Positions 8,679 through 18,486 of a stretch of 59,262 nucleotides of DNA are shown in pieces. Where the stretch lies: positions 1 to 59,262 of the forward strand of contig NZ_QRIL01000025.1 in assembly GCF_003471165.1 (NCBI RefSeq). The letters are read 5' to 3'. The notes below the pieces were generated by a model. The model was not told the DNA's origin. It saw only the letters and a list, made by a program, of their open reading frames with translations, and did not search any database. Both the position numbers and the translations under genes were made by a program. The stretch is from Ruminococcus sp. AM22-13 (GTDB lineage: Bacteria; Bacillota; Clostridia; Lachnospirales; Lachnospiraceae). Position 1 is the first letter of the stretch, and every line of letters begins with the position of its first letter.

Positions 8679-9539
8679 TCAGCTGTCTCTCATCTTCCGG
8701 CGCAGCACTTCCACGAAGCTTAAATGATTCAGCTTCAGAATCTTTGTCTTTACATCCGCCTGACGAATCTGTATGCAATCACCGGTAACCATGGGAATAA
8801 ATGTATCTCCGTCAAAAGATGCGATTCCCTTTTCGCAGTCACAGTGTCTTCCTTTTCCTATCTCCACAGTGATTACATCCTGTGCAGGAAAAATAATGCT
8901 TCTCATATTCAGCGTATGAGGTGCTATCGGAGTCATAATTGTCATCGCCGCATTCGGTGATACGATAGGGCCGCCTGCTGACAGACTATATCCCGTAGAT
9001 CCGGTCGGCGTGGAAATAATGATTCCATCTGCATTATAGGAATTAAGATATACATCATTTACGTAATTCTTAAAACGCACCACGCGAAGATGTCCGTCTC
9101 TGCCGATCACAATATCATTCAGGGCAATGTCATCCCCGATGAGTTCTTTTCCCCTGTATACTCTTCCTTCCAGCATCATTCGTTCTTCCACTTCATAATC
9201 ATCTGCCATCAGCTGATCAAGTGAACTGTATAAAGATGTCTGATCTACCTCTGCAAGAAATCCGAGATGCCCCAGATTGATACCAAGAAGCGGAATCTCT
9301 TTGTGCACCACATCTCTGGCCGCCTGAAGAAGTGTACCGTCTCCACCCAGAACGATGATACACTGTGTATCATCCGGAATCTTTGACGGATCTGTATAAT
9401 GATAAGCCCCTTCATGCTTTCTTTCGGCCTGCTGTACTTCACAGCTTCTTCCATGTGCCTTCAGATATTCTGTAATTTTTCCTGTGATCGCAAGATTTGA
9501 ATCTTTGTCACTGTTTGTAATGATATAAAACCTGTCCAT
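8679..9539 (-). CDS. nadK: NAD kinase
   Basis: Phosphorylates NAD to NADP in the cytoplasm. 286 residues; the GGDGTLLQAARD motif, the NE/D-rich substrate region and the TPTGSTGYSLSAGG motif are all intact. Located between tlyA and argR with a 20-bp gap to tlyA, in the same operon. Confidence 0.96.
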   Translation of the reverse strand: MDRFYIITNSDKDSNLAITGKITEYLKAHGRSCEVQQAERKHEGAYHYTDPSKIPDDTQCIIVLGGDGTLLQAARDVVHKEIPLLGINLGHLGFLAEVDQTSLYSSLDQLMADDYEVEERMMLEGRVYRGKELIGDDIALNDIVIGRDGHLRVVRFKNYVNDVYLNSYNADGIIISTPTGSTGYSLSAGGPIVSPNAAMTIMTPIAPHTLNMRSIIFPAQDVITVEIGKGRHCDCEKGIASFDGDTFIPMVTGDCIQIRQADVKTKILKLNHLSFVEVLRRKMRDS

Positions 9540-9559
9540 AGTTTCTTCCTGATCCAGTC

Positions 9560-10372
9560 TTATTTATCTAATGCTCCATGTGCCTGGGCAACCACGTCCT
9601 CCACAGATACTTCCAGACTGTCTGTAACCTCCGTTCCTTCCGGATGCTTCTTAAGATGAAGAAGATATTCGATATTCCCCTCCGGTCCTTTGATCGGCGA
9701 AAAAGAAAGATGACATGGTTCCATGAAAATACTCATGGCATAATCGCGCACTTTCTCAATAACCTCCTGATGAACAGCAGGATCTCTTACCACACCTTTC
9801 TTACCGACTTTCTCTCTTCCGGCTTCAAACTGTGGTTTAATCAGGCATACAATCTCGCCCTCATCTGTAAGAAGATTTCTTACAGGAAGCAGAACTTTTG
9901 TAAGAGAGATAAAGGAAACATCAATAGATGAAAAATCTGCCGGTCCCTCTAAATCTTCCGACACTACGTAACGGATATTCGTTTTCTCCATACAGACTAC
10001 TCTCGGATCATTACGCAGTTTCCAGTCAAGCTGTCCATATCCGACATCGATCGAATATACTTTTACAGCGCCATTCTGAAGCATACAGTCCGTAAATCCA
10101 CCGGTAGAAGCACCGACATCCATACAGACTTTACCGTCTAATGTCACATCAAAATTCTTCATCGCTTTCTCAAGCTTCAGTCCACCGCGGCTTACATACG
10201 GAAGAGTATTTCCTCTAACTTCAATCTTTACTGTCTCCGGAAACATTGTCCCTGCCTTATCCTCTTTCTGACCATCTACATATACATCTCCTGCCATGAT
10301 GTATGCCTTTGCTTTCTCACGTGACGGCGCAAGGGCACGTTCCATCATAAGCATATCTAAACGTTTCTTCAT
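9560..10372 (-). CDS. tlyA: TlyA-family rRNA (cytidine-2'-O-)methyltransferase
   Basis: S4 RNA-binding domain at residues ~1-60 (KRLDMLMMERALAPSREKAK) followed by an FtsJ-type Rossmann methyltransferase. The AdoMet loop is DVGASTGGFTDCML and the catalytic region SFISLTKVLLP. Family members methylate 16S and/or 23S rRNA ribose; some are annotated as hemolysins from older work. 270 residues, usual length. The start overlaps the end of dxs by four bases (ATGA-type), showing translational coupling. Confidence 0.94.
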   Translation of the reverse strand: MKKRLDMLMMERALAPSREKAKAYIMAGDVYVDGQKEDKAGTMFPETVKIEVRGNTLPYVSRGGLKLEKAMKNFDVTLDGKVCMDVGASTGGFTDCMLQNGAVKVYSIDVGYGQLDWKLRNDPRVVCMEKTNIRYVVSEDLEGPADFSSIDVSFISLTKVLLPVRNLLTDEGEIVCLIKPQFEAGREKVGKKGVVRDPAVHQEVIEKVRDYAMSIFMEPCHLSFSPIKGPEGNIEYLLHLKKHPEGTEVTDSLEVSVEDVVAQAHGALDK

Positions 10373-12240
10373 TGTCTTTTTAATTCCTCACTATCCTCTA
10401 TTGCCTGTCTGATATCAGCTACACCAAGACCAATTCTTGCACGCAGGCTGTCTACATTTCCCTGTGGCACAAAACGATCCCACACAGATGCAGATAATAC
10501 TCTCACCTCAGGATGACAGGCTTCCATATAAGCAGATACATGCTCTCCGTATCCGCCGCTTTTTACGTTTTCTTCTACGGTTGCAAACAGGCTGTGATCT
10601 TTTGCAAGCTCATCAAGCAGCTTCACATCTAACGGTTTGACAAACCTGACATTTACAAAAGTAGGATCAAAACCGTCTTCTTTCAGTCCCTTACAGACTT
10701 CCAGGCAGGATGGAATCATGCTTCCTACTCCCAGTACTGCGATTTTCTTTCCTCTGTGAATAACTTCGCTCTTACCATGTTCCACAGGTGCCTGATGTTC
10801 CTGCAGACCCTGATATGCGCTTCCACGTGGATATCGAATGGCAACCGGTCCGTCACAATCCACTGCAAATGCAAGCATTTCTTCCAGCTCTTTGTCATTC
10901 TTCGGTGCAAGAACTGTCATATTCGGCATCATAGACAGATAAGACAGATCAAAGCACCCCTGATGTGTCTCTCCATCTGCTCCTACCAGTCCTGCTCTGT
11001 CAATAGCAAAAATCACATGAAGATTCTGCATACATACGTCATGCAATATCTGATCTACCGCCCGCTGGAGAAAAGATGAATAAATCGCGACTACAGGAAC
11101 CAGTCCGCCAAGAGCCAGTCCTGCTGCAAAACTCACTGCATGTTCTTCTGCAATTCCCACATCAAAAAAACGATCCGGAAAACGTCTGGAAAACTCTATA
11201 AGTCCGGTTCCGTCTGGCATCGCAGCTGTAATAGCTGTCAGTTTCTTATTCTTCTCTCCCAAAGAAACCAGTGCTTTAGAAAAAACATCTGTATAACCCG
11301 GTACAGATTTCTTCTGAAGCGGATGGCCTGTATGAATATCAAATGGTCCGGTTCCATGAAATCTGTCCGGATGAGCGCTTGCAGGACCATATCCTTTTCC
11401 TTTCTTTGTAAGAACATGGACAACAACAGGTCCTTCCACTCGTTTCGCCTCATTAAACAGCTTCATCATCTGACGCATATTATGACCGTCAACCGGTCCA
11501 AGATATGTCAGTCCCATATTCTCGAACAGCATTCCCGGAATAAAAAGCTGTTTGATGCTGCTTTTGGTCTTTCGCATGGTATCTACCAGTGCGGTGCCGA
11601 CTTTCGGAACTTTCTTCAACGTCTTTGTCACTCCCATCTTCATCCCTGTGTAAGCTTCCGCAGTCCTCAGGGCACTCAGATAAGTAGACATTCCTCCCAC
11701 ATTTCTGGAAATCGACATATTGTTATCATTAATGATAATGATAAAATTCGTCTTTAATTCCGCCGCGTTATTTAATGCTTCATACGCCATTCCTCCGGTA
11801 AGGGCACCATCTCCGATCACAGAAACCACATGATGTTTCTGACCCAGAATATCTCTGGCCCGCACATATCCAAGACCTGCTGAAATCGAATTGGAACTGT
11901 GGCCTGCATCATATGCGTCGCAGTCACTCTCACTTCTCTTCGGAAATCCACTTAAGCCACCCTCCTGACGGAGATTCTTAAATTCATCTTTTCTTCCGGT
12001 AAGAATCTTGTGCGTATATGCCTGATGTCCTACATCCCAGATCAGTTTATCTTCCGGAAAATCCAATACATTGTGAAGAGCCAGCGTCAGTTCCACCACT
12101 CCCAGGTTAGAAGCAAGATGTCCCCCTGTCCGGCTTACAGACTGGATTAAAAAGTCTCTGATTTCCTCTGCCAGAGGCTCAAAATCGGCCAACGGTATTT
12201 TATGGATATCATTGGGTTTCTTGATTTTTTCCAGAATCAT
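10369..12240 (-). CDS. dxs: 1-deoxy-D-xylulose-5-phosphate synthase
   Basis: First enzyme of the methylerythritol-phosphate isoprenoid pathway, condensing pyruvate and glyceraldehyde-3-phosphate with thiamine diphosphate. 623 residues. The TPP-binding motif starts at GDGALTGG and ends near INDNNMS; the transketolase middle domain has IAEEHAVSFAAGLALGG and DRAGLVGADGETHQG. Lies directly after the polyprenyl synthase gene ispA, joining precursor supply and chain elongation in one transcript. Confidence 0.97.
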   Translation of the reverse strand: MILEKIKKPNDIHKIPLADFEPLAEEIRDFLIQSVSRTGGHLASNLGVVELTLALHNVLDFPEDKLIWDVGHQAYTHKILTGRKDEFKNLRQEGGLSGFPKRSESDCDAYDAGHSSNSISAGLGYVRARDILGQKHHVVSVIGDGALTGGMAYEALNNAAELKTNFIIIINDNNMSISRNVGGMSTYLSALRTAEAYTGMKMGVTKTLKKVPKVGTALVDTMRKTKSSIKQLFIPGMLFENMGLTYLGPVDGHNMRQMMKLFNEAKRVEGPVVVHVLTKKGKGYGPASAHPDRFHGTGPFDIHTGHPLQKKSVPGYTDVFSKALVSLGEKNKKLTAITAAMPDGTGLIEFSRRFPDRFFDVGIAEEHAVSFAAGLALGGLVPVVAIYSSFLQRAVDQILHDVCMQNLHVIFAIDRAGLVGADGETHQGCFDLSYLSMMPNMTVLAPKNDKELEEMLAFAVDCDGPVAIRYPRGSAYQGLQEHQAPVEHGKSEVIHRGKKIAVLGVGSMIPSCLEVCKGLKEDGFDPTFVNVRFVKPLDVKLLDELAKDHSLFATVEENVKSGGYGEHVSAYMEACHPEVRVLSASVWDRFVPQGNVDSLRARIGLGVADIRQAIEDSEELKRQ

Positions 12241-12253
12241 TTGTATCCTTCCT

Positions 12254-13138
12254 TTATTTTCTGCGGTTTATCAATTTTTCAATTAACAAATACAGAAATT
12301 CATTATTTTTATTCAGGCTTTTCAGCAGTTTTATTGCTTTTTCTGAAAGCAGTTCTACCTGTCTGGAAGCCTCTTCTATCCCAAAAAGTGTCACATAAGT
12401 AACTTTATTATTCTTCTCATCACTGTGCACAGGTTTTCCAAGCTCTTCATCTGTGCTGGTCACATCCAGAATGTCATCCTGAATCTGGAAAGCAAGACCG
12501 ATATTTCCGGCAGCCTCTTCTACCACAGCTACCTGCTGCTCATCTGCCCCTGCAAGAATCGCTCCTGTCATCATAGATGCTTCAATCAGTGCAGAGGTCT
12601 TATTTCTGTAGATGTAATCCAGCATCTCTTTTTCAAGAGGTTTTCCGTCGTTCTCTACATCCACGCTCTGGCCGCCGAGCATTCCATGAATACCGGTTTT
12701 CTCTGCCATCACTTTCAATGCACAGATTACTCTGTCCTGGTCTTCTGTAAGTGAAAATGCCTGTAACATCGTTTCATATGCATAATTAAGCAAAGCAACA
12801 CCGCTTAAGACTCCCATAGCTTCTCCATAAACCTTATGCGTTGTCAGCCTGCCTCGCCTGTAATCATCATTATCCAGCGCAGGAAGGTCATCATGGATCA
12901 GCGAATGGGTATGGATCATCTCCATTCCCGCCATAAATGGCTCTGCAACTTTCTCTGTGCCGCCAAATAAACGATATGTCTCCTGTATCAGTATCGGACG
13001 CAGGCGCTTTCCTCCGGCCAGCATGCTGTAATTCATCGCCTGTGCCATTGTTCTGGCAAATCCCTCTTCCGCTGGCAGAAAGCTACGGAACATTTCTTCT
13101 ATTTCATCCGTTCTTCTCTTTAATTCATCTTGAAAATT
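12254..13138 (-). CDS. ispA: Polyprenyl (farnesyl/geranylgeranyl) diphosphate synthase
   Basis: Adds isopentenyl diphosphate units to allylic primers. Both Asp-rich motifs are present: DDLPALDNDDYRRG (first) and QIQDDILDVT (second). About 294 residues. The start is set at GTG 13138, giving MNFQDELKRRTDEIEEMF, with GAGG upstream. The longer reading from 13201 would run through the end of xseB and adds an unrelated Arg/Cys-rich leader. It overlaps xseB by 14 bases. Product length cannot be told from sequence alone; C15 is the usual assumption. Confidence 0.93.
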   Translation of the reverse strand, partial: NFQDELKRRTDEIEEMFRSFLPAEEGFARTMAQAMNYSMLAGGKRLRPILIQETYRLFGGTEKVAEPFMAGMEMIHTHSLIHDDLPALDNDDYRRGRLTTHKVYGEAMGVLSGVALLNYAYETMLQAFSLTEDQDRVICALKVMAEKTGIHGMLGGQSVDVENDGKPLEKEMLDYIYRNKTSALIEASMMTGAILAGADEQQVAVVEEAAGNIGLAFQIQDDILDVTSTDEELGKPVHSDEKNNKVTYVTLFGIEEASRQVELLSEKAIKLLKSLNKNNEFLYLLIEKLINRRK

Positions 13139-13364
13139 CACTAAACGTACCATCCTCATTGAGCTGCAGCATCTTCTTCTCCACTGTATCCAGCTTCTCA
13201 CTGCATAGTTTCAAAAGTTCCATACCCTGTCTGTACAGTCTGAAAGAATCCTCCAGTGATGTCTCGCGATCCTCCAGTTTCCCAGCCAGCAAATCAAGCT
13301 CTGTAAACATCTCCTCCAGAGGCTTCTCCTCCTGTAACTGTTCACTGTTCTCATTCTTCGCCAT
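13125..13364 (-). CDS. xseB: Exodeoxyribonuclease VII small subunit
   Basis: 79 residues of predicted helical coiled coil (EMFTELDLLAGKLEDRETSLEDSFRLY shows the family pattern, with LEKLxxGxxxL-type spacing replaced by a similar series). XseB helices bind XseA in a multi-subunit single-strand exonuclease. The start overlaps the 3' end of xseA by 14 bases and the end overlaps ispA, so the three are translationally coupled. Confidence 0.92.
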   Translation of the reverse strand: MAKNENSEQLQEEKPLEEMFTELDLLAGKLEDRETSLEDSFRLYRQGMELLKLCSEKLDTVEKKMLQLNEDGTFSEFSR

Positions 13365-14571
13365 GGATCCTCTCCTCCTTTACTGTACTCTCAACCTGTG
13401 CTTCTATTGTACCATCTGTCACAGATATATAAATGGTATCCCCATTTTGTACCTGTTCTACACTTGTCAGTGTTTTTTTCGTCTTATCTGTTACATAAGA
13501 ATATCCCTGATTCAGTTTCTTTAATGGAGAAAACCCTGTAAAACGTTCCAGATAAATAGACAGTCTGTGCCTGTCCTCCTGAAGTTTCCTCTCCATTGTA
13601 TTCTGAATCGCATTCTCCAGATCAGCCAGGCGCTGTCTCTGCTCACGCAGTCGATTCTCAGGGCTCAGATAACCGAATTTCGTCTGAAAATGTTCAACTT
13701 TGCTTCTATACAGATCTACCCTGTTGCTCATTGCACGGTAAATCCGCTGTCTGTAAAGGCTCACCGCCTCAACAACACTCCTGTAATCATCCACTGCAAG
13801 TTCTGCTGCAGCAGACGGTGTCGGCGCACGCAGGTCCGCAACAAAATCAGCGATCGTAAAATCAGTCTCATGACCTACTGCAGATATGATCGGAGTACGG
13901 CATTCAAAAATTGCCCGGGCTACAATTTCTTCGTTAAAGGCCCACAGATCTTCGATAGAACCGCCGCCTCTTCCGATGATAATCACATCTACATCTGCCA
14001 CATCAAGCATCTCAATTCCTCTGACAATACTCTCTGCTGCCCCTGCACCCTGCACAAGAGCCGGATACAAAATAATCTGGAGATAGGGATTTCTTCGATA
14101 GGAAATATTGCGGATATCCTGAACAGCCGCACCTGTCGGTGCAGTTACCACACCTAGACGTTTGATAAATCTGGGAATGGGCTGCTTATACTCCTGTGCA
14201 AACATCCCCATATCTTCGAGTTCCTGCTTCAACGCAAGATATCTCTCATATAAAGCTCCGGCACCTTCAAGGGTAATCTCTTTTGCATACATCTGATAGC
14301 GTCCGTCGCGTTCATATACGTCTACACTTCCGCCTACGATTACCTTGTCGCCATTTTTCATGGCAAATGCGAGTCCCCGTCTGTGTCCGGCAAACATTAC
14401 ACAGTTTAATGTGCCTGTCTCATCTTTCAGGGAAAAATAGATGTGTCCACTTGTATGGTATTTACAATTGGACACTTCTCCTTTTACATAAATCTTCTGC
14501 AGTAAATAATCCTGGGTAAACATATTCTTAATGTAACGGTTTACCTGTCCTACAGAATATGCATTTCTCAT
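13351..14571 (-). CDS. xseA: Exodeoxyribonuclease VII large subunit
   Basis: Catalytic subunit of the single-strand-specific exonuclease. 406 residues: N-terminal OB-fold (residues ~5-100, [18 protein letters not shown]), catalytic domain with [14 protein letters not shown] and [28 protein letters not shown], then a coiled-coil C-terminal part. The start overlaps the nusB stop by four bases. Confidence 0.96.
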   Translation of the reverse strand: MRNAYSVGQVNRYIKNMFTQDYLLQKIYVKGEVSNCKYHTSGHIYFSLKDETGTLNCVMFAGHRRGLAFAMKNGDKVIVGGSVDVYERDGRYQMYAKEITLEGAGALYERYLALKQELEDMGMFAQEYKQPIPRFIKRLGVVTAPTGAAVQDIRNISYRRNPYLQIILYPALVQGAGAAESIVRGIEMLDVADVDVIIIGRGGGSIEDLWAFNEEIVARAIFECRTPIISAVGHETDFTIADFVADLRAPTPSAAAELAVDDYRSVVEAVSLYRQRIYRAMSNRVDLYRSKVEHFQTKFGYLSPENRLREQRQRLADLENAIQNTMERKLQEDRHRLSIYLERFTGFSPLKKLNQGYSYVTDKTKKTLTSVEQVQNGDTIYISVTDGTIEAQVESTVKEERIHGEE

Positions 14572-14990
14572 TCTGTTTTCTCTTCGCTTTCACTGTTGGC
14601 GATCTTGCCAAGGATACCATTTACAAAGGAACCTGATGTCTCACCACCGAAACGTTTGGCAAGTTCTACTGCCTCGTTAATGGCAACTCCTGTAGGTACA
14701 TCCTTGTCATATTTCAGCTCATACACTGCCAGACGCAGAGCAGTAAGGTCAACACGACTCATTCGCTTAGTCTTCCATCCCCTGCTTGTCTCATTTAACA
14801 ATACATCGATCTCATCTAATTTCTCAAGTACATGACGATATTTCTGGCTCATATACTCCTGATCTTTCCCTGAAAGCTCCTCCAGAGTATCAAAATAAAG
14901 CGAAAGCTGTTCACTCATCTCTTCCTCTGAATTAAATTCTGTCATGAACAGTAATTTAAAAATATGTTCTCTCTGCTCTCTTCTTCGCAT
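14568..14990 (-). CDS. nusB: Transcription antitermination factor NusB
   Basis: 140 residues, all helical, with the family's [15 protein letters not shown] start and [27 protein letters not shown] end. Binds boxA RNA with NusE in rRNA antitermination. First gene of the nusB-xseA-xseB-ispA-dxs-tlyA-nadK-argR-recN run; RBS upstream is poor (GGGAATT). Confidence 0.95.
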   Translation of the reverse strand: MRRREQREHIFKLLFMTEFNSEEEMSEQLSLYFDTLEELSGKDQEYMSQKYRHVLEKLDEIDVLLNETSRGWKTKRMSRVDLTALRLAVYELKYDKDVPTGVAINEAVELAKRFGGETSGSFVNGILGKIANSESEEKTE

Positions 14991-15042
14991 AATTCCCGCT
15001 GTATAAACAGCTTTCCTTTCTATTATCTTCTTAAGTACACAA

Positions 15043-15070
15043 AAAAGGAAAGGGTTACTTTCCTTTTTCG
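15043..15070 (-). terminator. Terminator overlapping the Asp23 stop codon
   Basis: On the minus strand GAAAAAGGAAAG pairs with CTTTCCTTTTTT; the stop codon lies in the loop side of the stem. It should limit readthrough from the Asp23 gene into nusB. Confidence 0.65.
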
Positions 15071-15441
15071 TTCTCCATATCTACACTGGCAATATGAATG
15101 TTGACATCTGCAACCTCAAGTCCTGTCATATTCTCTATGGATGATTTTACTTTCTCCTGGACTTTCTTACTTGTCTCAAGAATATTTCTGCCATATTCGA
15201 TATTCAGGTTCAGGTCTACTGTTACTACTCCTTCGAGTACAGTAACCTTAACACCCTTGGAAAGATTCTTCATTCCAAGCTTGCTTACCAGTTCATTTGT
15301 AATATTGCCTGCCATGGAAGCAACTCCATCCACTTCTGTAGCAGCAAGTCCGGCAATGATAGCAACCACTTCGTCTGCGATCTGAACTTCACCAATGCCG
15401 CCTAAATCCTGTATTTTATATGTTGTTCTCTTCTCTGCCAT
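15055..15441 (-). CDS. Asp23/Gls24 family envelope stress protein
   Basis: 128 residues with the DUF322 pattern: [25 protein letters not shown], then a basic middle and VNLNIEYG-like strands followed by [24 protein letters not shown]. Family members are cytoplasmic, membrane-associated and linked to envelope stress. RBS AGGAGG is ideal. It precedes nusB as in many clostridia, yet is separated from it by a terminator. Exact function unknown. Confidence 0.92.
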   Translation of the reverse strand: MAEKRTTYKIQDLGGIGEVQIADEVVAIIAGLAATEVDGVASMAGNITNELVSKLGMKNLSKGVKVTVLEGVVTVDLNLNIEYGRNILETSKKVQEKVKSSIENMTGLEVADVNIHIASVDMENEKGK

Positions 15442-15477
15442 TGAAAAACCTCCTAAGGAATCTCTTAATCTTTGTCC

Positions 15478-15486
15478 ATTATACCA
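15478..15486 (-). promoter_or_regulatory. Extended -10 promoter of the Asp23 gene
   Basis: TGG-TATAAT on the minus strand, about 35 nt before the start codon, with no good -35; the TGn extension compensates in known sigma-A promoters. Confidence 0.45.
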
Positions 15487-15509
15487 AATCGGCAGATAAA
15501 TGAAAAGGG

Positions 15510-17099
15510 TTATTTGCTGAATTCCGTTAATATTAAGCCCGGATTTCTGTCTTCTGTCATACCCACGCTCCAGGAATTTACGAAAAGAAGCAGAGGATTT
15601 CCCTTAAGATCGGTAACTTTCTTCATATCAGAAGTTCCAACGATCTTGTCCACTTTTACCTCTTCTTTATTTGCGATCCAGCGGATATGTTCATATGGAA
15701 GTGTCTCCAGACGGATATCTACATTATATTCATTTTCCAGACGATATTTCAGAACATCAAACTGCAGGACACCTACAACGCCTACGATAATCTCTTCCAT
15801 ACCTGTATTAAACTCCTGGAAAATCTGTATTGCACCTTCCTGTGCAATCTGATTGATTCCCTTTACAAACTGCTTTCTCTTCATGGTGTCGATCTGACGG
15901 ACTCTTGCAAAATGTTCCGGTGCGAATGTCGGGATTCCCTCAAACGCAAATTTCTTACCCGGTGCACAGATCGTATCACCGATAGAAAAGATGCCCGGAT
16001 CGAATACACCGATAATATCTCCCGCATATGCCTCGTCTACTACATGACGTGACTCAGCCATCATCTGCTGCGGCTGAAGCAGACGCATTTTTTTGTCCCC
16101 CTGTACATGATATACTTCCTGGGAAGCATCAAATTTACCGGAACAGATTCTCATAAATGCGATTCTGTCTCTGTGCGCCTTGTTCATATTGGCCTGAATC
16201 TTAAATACAAATGCTGAGAAATTATCATCCATAGGATCAATCTCTCCGGCATCAGACATTCTCGGAAGCGGTGAAGTAGTCATGTTGAGGAAATGCTCCA
16301 GGAACGTTTCCACACCAAAGTTTGTCAAAGCAGAACCAAAGAATACAGGAGTTAATTTCCCCTTGCTTACCAGCTCCTGGTCAAAATCTGCGCTTGCTCC
16401 GTCCAGAAGCTCAATTTCATCCAGAAGCTGTGCTTTCTGTTCTGGATCCATAATCTCATCTGCATGACTGTCATTTAACGGAATTTCTTCAATGACACCC
16501 TCCTTAGTTCCCTTCTGTGTATCAGAAAAAGTAAGAATTTTTTCGGTGTTACGGTCATAGACACCGCGGAATTTCTTACCGGAACCGATTGGCCAGTTGA
16601 TCGGGCATGTTGCGATTCCTAGCTCTTTCTCAATTTCGTCCAGAAGATCAAATGTGTCGTTTGCATCACGGTCCATTTTATTAATGAATGTAAAAATCGG
16701 GATATGGCGCATAACACAGACTTTGAATAATTTTCTTGTCTGCGCCTCGACACCTTTAGAACCATCAATTACCATGACAGCAGAGTCTGCCGCCATCAGT
16801 GTACGATAAGTATCCTCTGAGAAGTCCTGATGTCCCGGTGTATCAAGAATATTGATACAATATCCGTCATAATGAAACTGCAGAACAGAAGAGGTAACGG
16901 AAATACCTCTCTCTTTCTCGATTTCCATCCAGTCTGATACTGCATGGCGGGCAGTTGCCTTACCTTTGACACTACCGGCAAGGTTGATAGCTCCGCCATA
17001 CAGCAGGAATTTCTCAGTCAGTGTTGTCTTACCTGCATCCGGGTGGGAAATAATGGCAAATGTTCTTCTTTTTTCTATTTCGTTCGTATACTTAGACAC
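15510..17099 (-). CDS. prfC: Peptide chain release factor 3
   Basis: GTPase that recycles RF1/RF2 from the ribosome. 529 residues. G1 is SHPDAGKTTLTEK, G3 DTPGHQDFSEDTYR, G4 FINKMDRD. The GTG start at 17099 has AGGAGG seven bases upstream. It has its own promoter and interrupts what is often a direct junction between spoIIIA and the Asp23-nusB cluster in related bacteria. Confidence 0.96.
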   Translation of the reverse strand: MSKYTNEIEKRRTFAIISHPDAGKTTLTEKFLLYGGAINLAGSVKGKATARHAVSDWMEIEKERGISVTSSVLQFHYDGYCINILDTPGHQDFSEDTYRTLMAADSAVMVIDGSKGVEAQTRKLFKVCVMRHIPIFTFINKMDRDANDTFDLLDEIEKELGIATCPINWPIGSGKKFRGVYDRNTEKILTFSDTQKGTKEGVIEEIPLNDSHADEIMDPEQKAQLLDEIELLDGASADFDQELVSKGKLTPVFFGSALTNFGVETFLEHFLNMTTSPLPRMSDAGEIDPMDDNFSAFVFKIQANMNKAHRDRIAFMRICSGKFDASQEVYHVQGDKKMRLLQPQQMMAESRHVVDEAYAGDIIGVFDPGIFSIGDTICAPGKKFAFEGIPTFAPEHFARVRQIDTMKRKQFVKGINQIAQEGAIQIFQEFNTGMEEIIVGVVGVLQFDVLKYRLENEYNVDIRLETLPYEHIRWIANKEEVKVDKIVGTSDMKKVTDLKGNPLLLFVNSWSVGMTEDRNPGLILTEFSK

Positions 17100-17202
17100 G
17101 TTTAGCCTCCTGTGCGCTTTTTTAAATTAATTATTATCTGCAACTGTCCAGCATCCAGCCAAACAGTATCTGTTACGTTTCCTATTTTTTTACAGCATTC
17201 CT

Positions 17203-17232
17203 ATTCTAGTATATGCACCGCTTTTCTGTCAA
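17203..17232 (-). promoter_or_regulatory. prfC promoter
   Basis: TTGACA (17232-17227), an 18-bp spacer and TAGAAT (17208-17203) on the minus strand, about 105 nt ahead of the prfC start. Confidence 0.6.
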
Positions 17233-17273
17233 GATATATGTCTGTTGATTTTCAGGATATTTCTGTCGGGCTG

Positions 17274-18065
17274 TCAATCATAAATGTCAGTCGTGTCAAT
17301 CGTTGCATCTTCATATGGCTGTGCGGATGTCTCACTGTCCTCATAGGAAGTATCATCTGATGATCCGTCTGATGTGTCTGAACTTTCACCAACATCTGCC
17401 GCTGTGTCTACGCTGTCCTCTGCAACATCTTCTCCTTCTTTCAGCGGAGTGATCACAATATTCTCTGCGGCAATTCCTGTCTTTCTTTTTACGATATCTT
17501 CGATCTGTGCCCTCTGGGCATCAGAAAGTTCCGCATCCGGAACTACTATATCTGCAGTTTCTCCGGTAAGATTTACCACGACATCCTTAAATCCTTTCGC
17601 TTCCAGCAAAAGTTCTGCCGCCGCTTCTTTCTCCGAAAGGTCTGTCATAGAAACCATGGTATGTATTGCTTCCTGCTTCTCTTCATCATCAATCCCCTCA
17701 TTATTGATAATGTCCTGGAGGTCAGCTTTATTCTGAGACCGAACCTGTTCTCTGCTGATTTTTGCCTGTGCGGCAAATCCGGTAGAACCTGTAAGCACCG
17801 CCTCTCCCGGCGTATCTGTTTCCTGGCTGTTTGTGAGGCTGTCATCTGTAAGACTTGCACTTTTATCCGACTGATTTTCATCCAAAAGGGCTGTCTCATC
17901 TGTGAGATCATATCCCGCATCTTCAAGGATACTGCTGCTGTCCGTACTTGCTTCCTTATCCTTAAATCCGAGATCTACATCTGCAAAGTTCAGATATCCT
18001 GCTACTGCAATGAGAATTGCCAGTGATGTAATGATGACCTGATTTTTTTTGATGACTTTTTTCAC
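17274..18065 (-). CDS. spoIIIAH: SpoIIIAH-like engulfment channel protein
   Basis: Mother-cell protein whose extracellular domain pairs with forespore SpoIIQ across the intermembrane space. 263 residues; GTG start with GAGGAG upstream. One N-terminal membrane segment (VIITSLAILIAVAGYL), an acidic linker, then the ring-building domain with an AAELLLEAKGFKDVVVNLTG pattern. The C-terminus is an unusually long Asp/Ser/Glu-rich tail (last ~45 residues), which may be disordered. Last gene of the spoIIIA operon. Confidence 0.9.
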   Translation of the reverse strand: MKKVIKKNQVIITSLAILIAVAGYLNFADVDLGFKDKEASTDSSSILEDAGYDLTDETALLDENQSDKSASLTDDSLTNSQETDTPGEAVLTGSTGFAAQAKISREQVRSQNKADLQDIINNEGIDDEEKQEAIHTMVSMTDLSEKEAAAELLLEAKGFKDVVVNLTGETADIVVPDAELSDAQRAQIEDIVKRKTGIAAENIVITPLKEGEDVAEDSVDTAADVGESSDTSDGSSDDTSYEDSETSAQPYEDATIDTTDIYD

Positions 18066-18075
18066 ATTTCTCTCC

Positions 18076-18486
18076 TCATTTCATTTTCATTATTCTAATT
18101 CTATGAGCGTCCACCTGAAATAATGCCATTACTGCCTCCTGAATCTCCCGTATCACCACAGGATCTCCACCTCCTTCTGCCGAGATCAGAACGCCTGTCA
18201 CCTGTATCGTGCCGGAATTATAAAAACTCTGCCCGTCCTTCTTCTCATCTGTCATCAGAATGACCTGTACCTTTCCCACTCCATCCACATTTTCAAGAAG
18301 TGCTTCCAGTTTTTCTTCCAACATGCTTTTTTGCAGGTCTGCTGTTTCATTCAATGCAAAAGTGGTCTTTTGTTTCTTATCAGAGACTGGCATCGCTGCC
18401 ACGGCCAGAAGTATCCCAAGAAGTAAGAGAATCCCCCACTTTGCCGGACTCATCTTTGGCAGTTTGGATATGAATCCTGTTTTCAT
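18076..18486 (-). CDS. spoIIIAG: Stage III sporulation protein AG
   Basis: Forms a large ring in the outer forespore membrane, related to FliF/EscJ ring-building folds. About 136 residues from the ATG at 18486 (GGGGG upstream): a membrane segment (WGILLLLGILLAVAAMPV) and a ring domain (NVDGVGKVQVILMTD … GVLISAEGGGDPVV). The longer reading from 18513 adds only nine residues. The start lies 107 bases inside the spoIIIAF frame. Confidence 0.92.
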   Translation of the reverse strand: MKTGFISKLPKMSPAKWGILLLLGILLAVAAMPVSDKKQKTTFALNETADLQKSMLEEKLEALLENVDGVGKVQVILMTDEKKDGQSFYNSGTIQVTGVLISAEGGGDPVVIREIQEAVMALFQVDAHRIRIMKMK

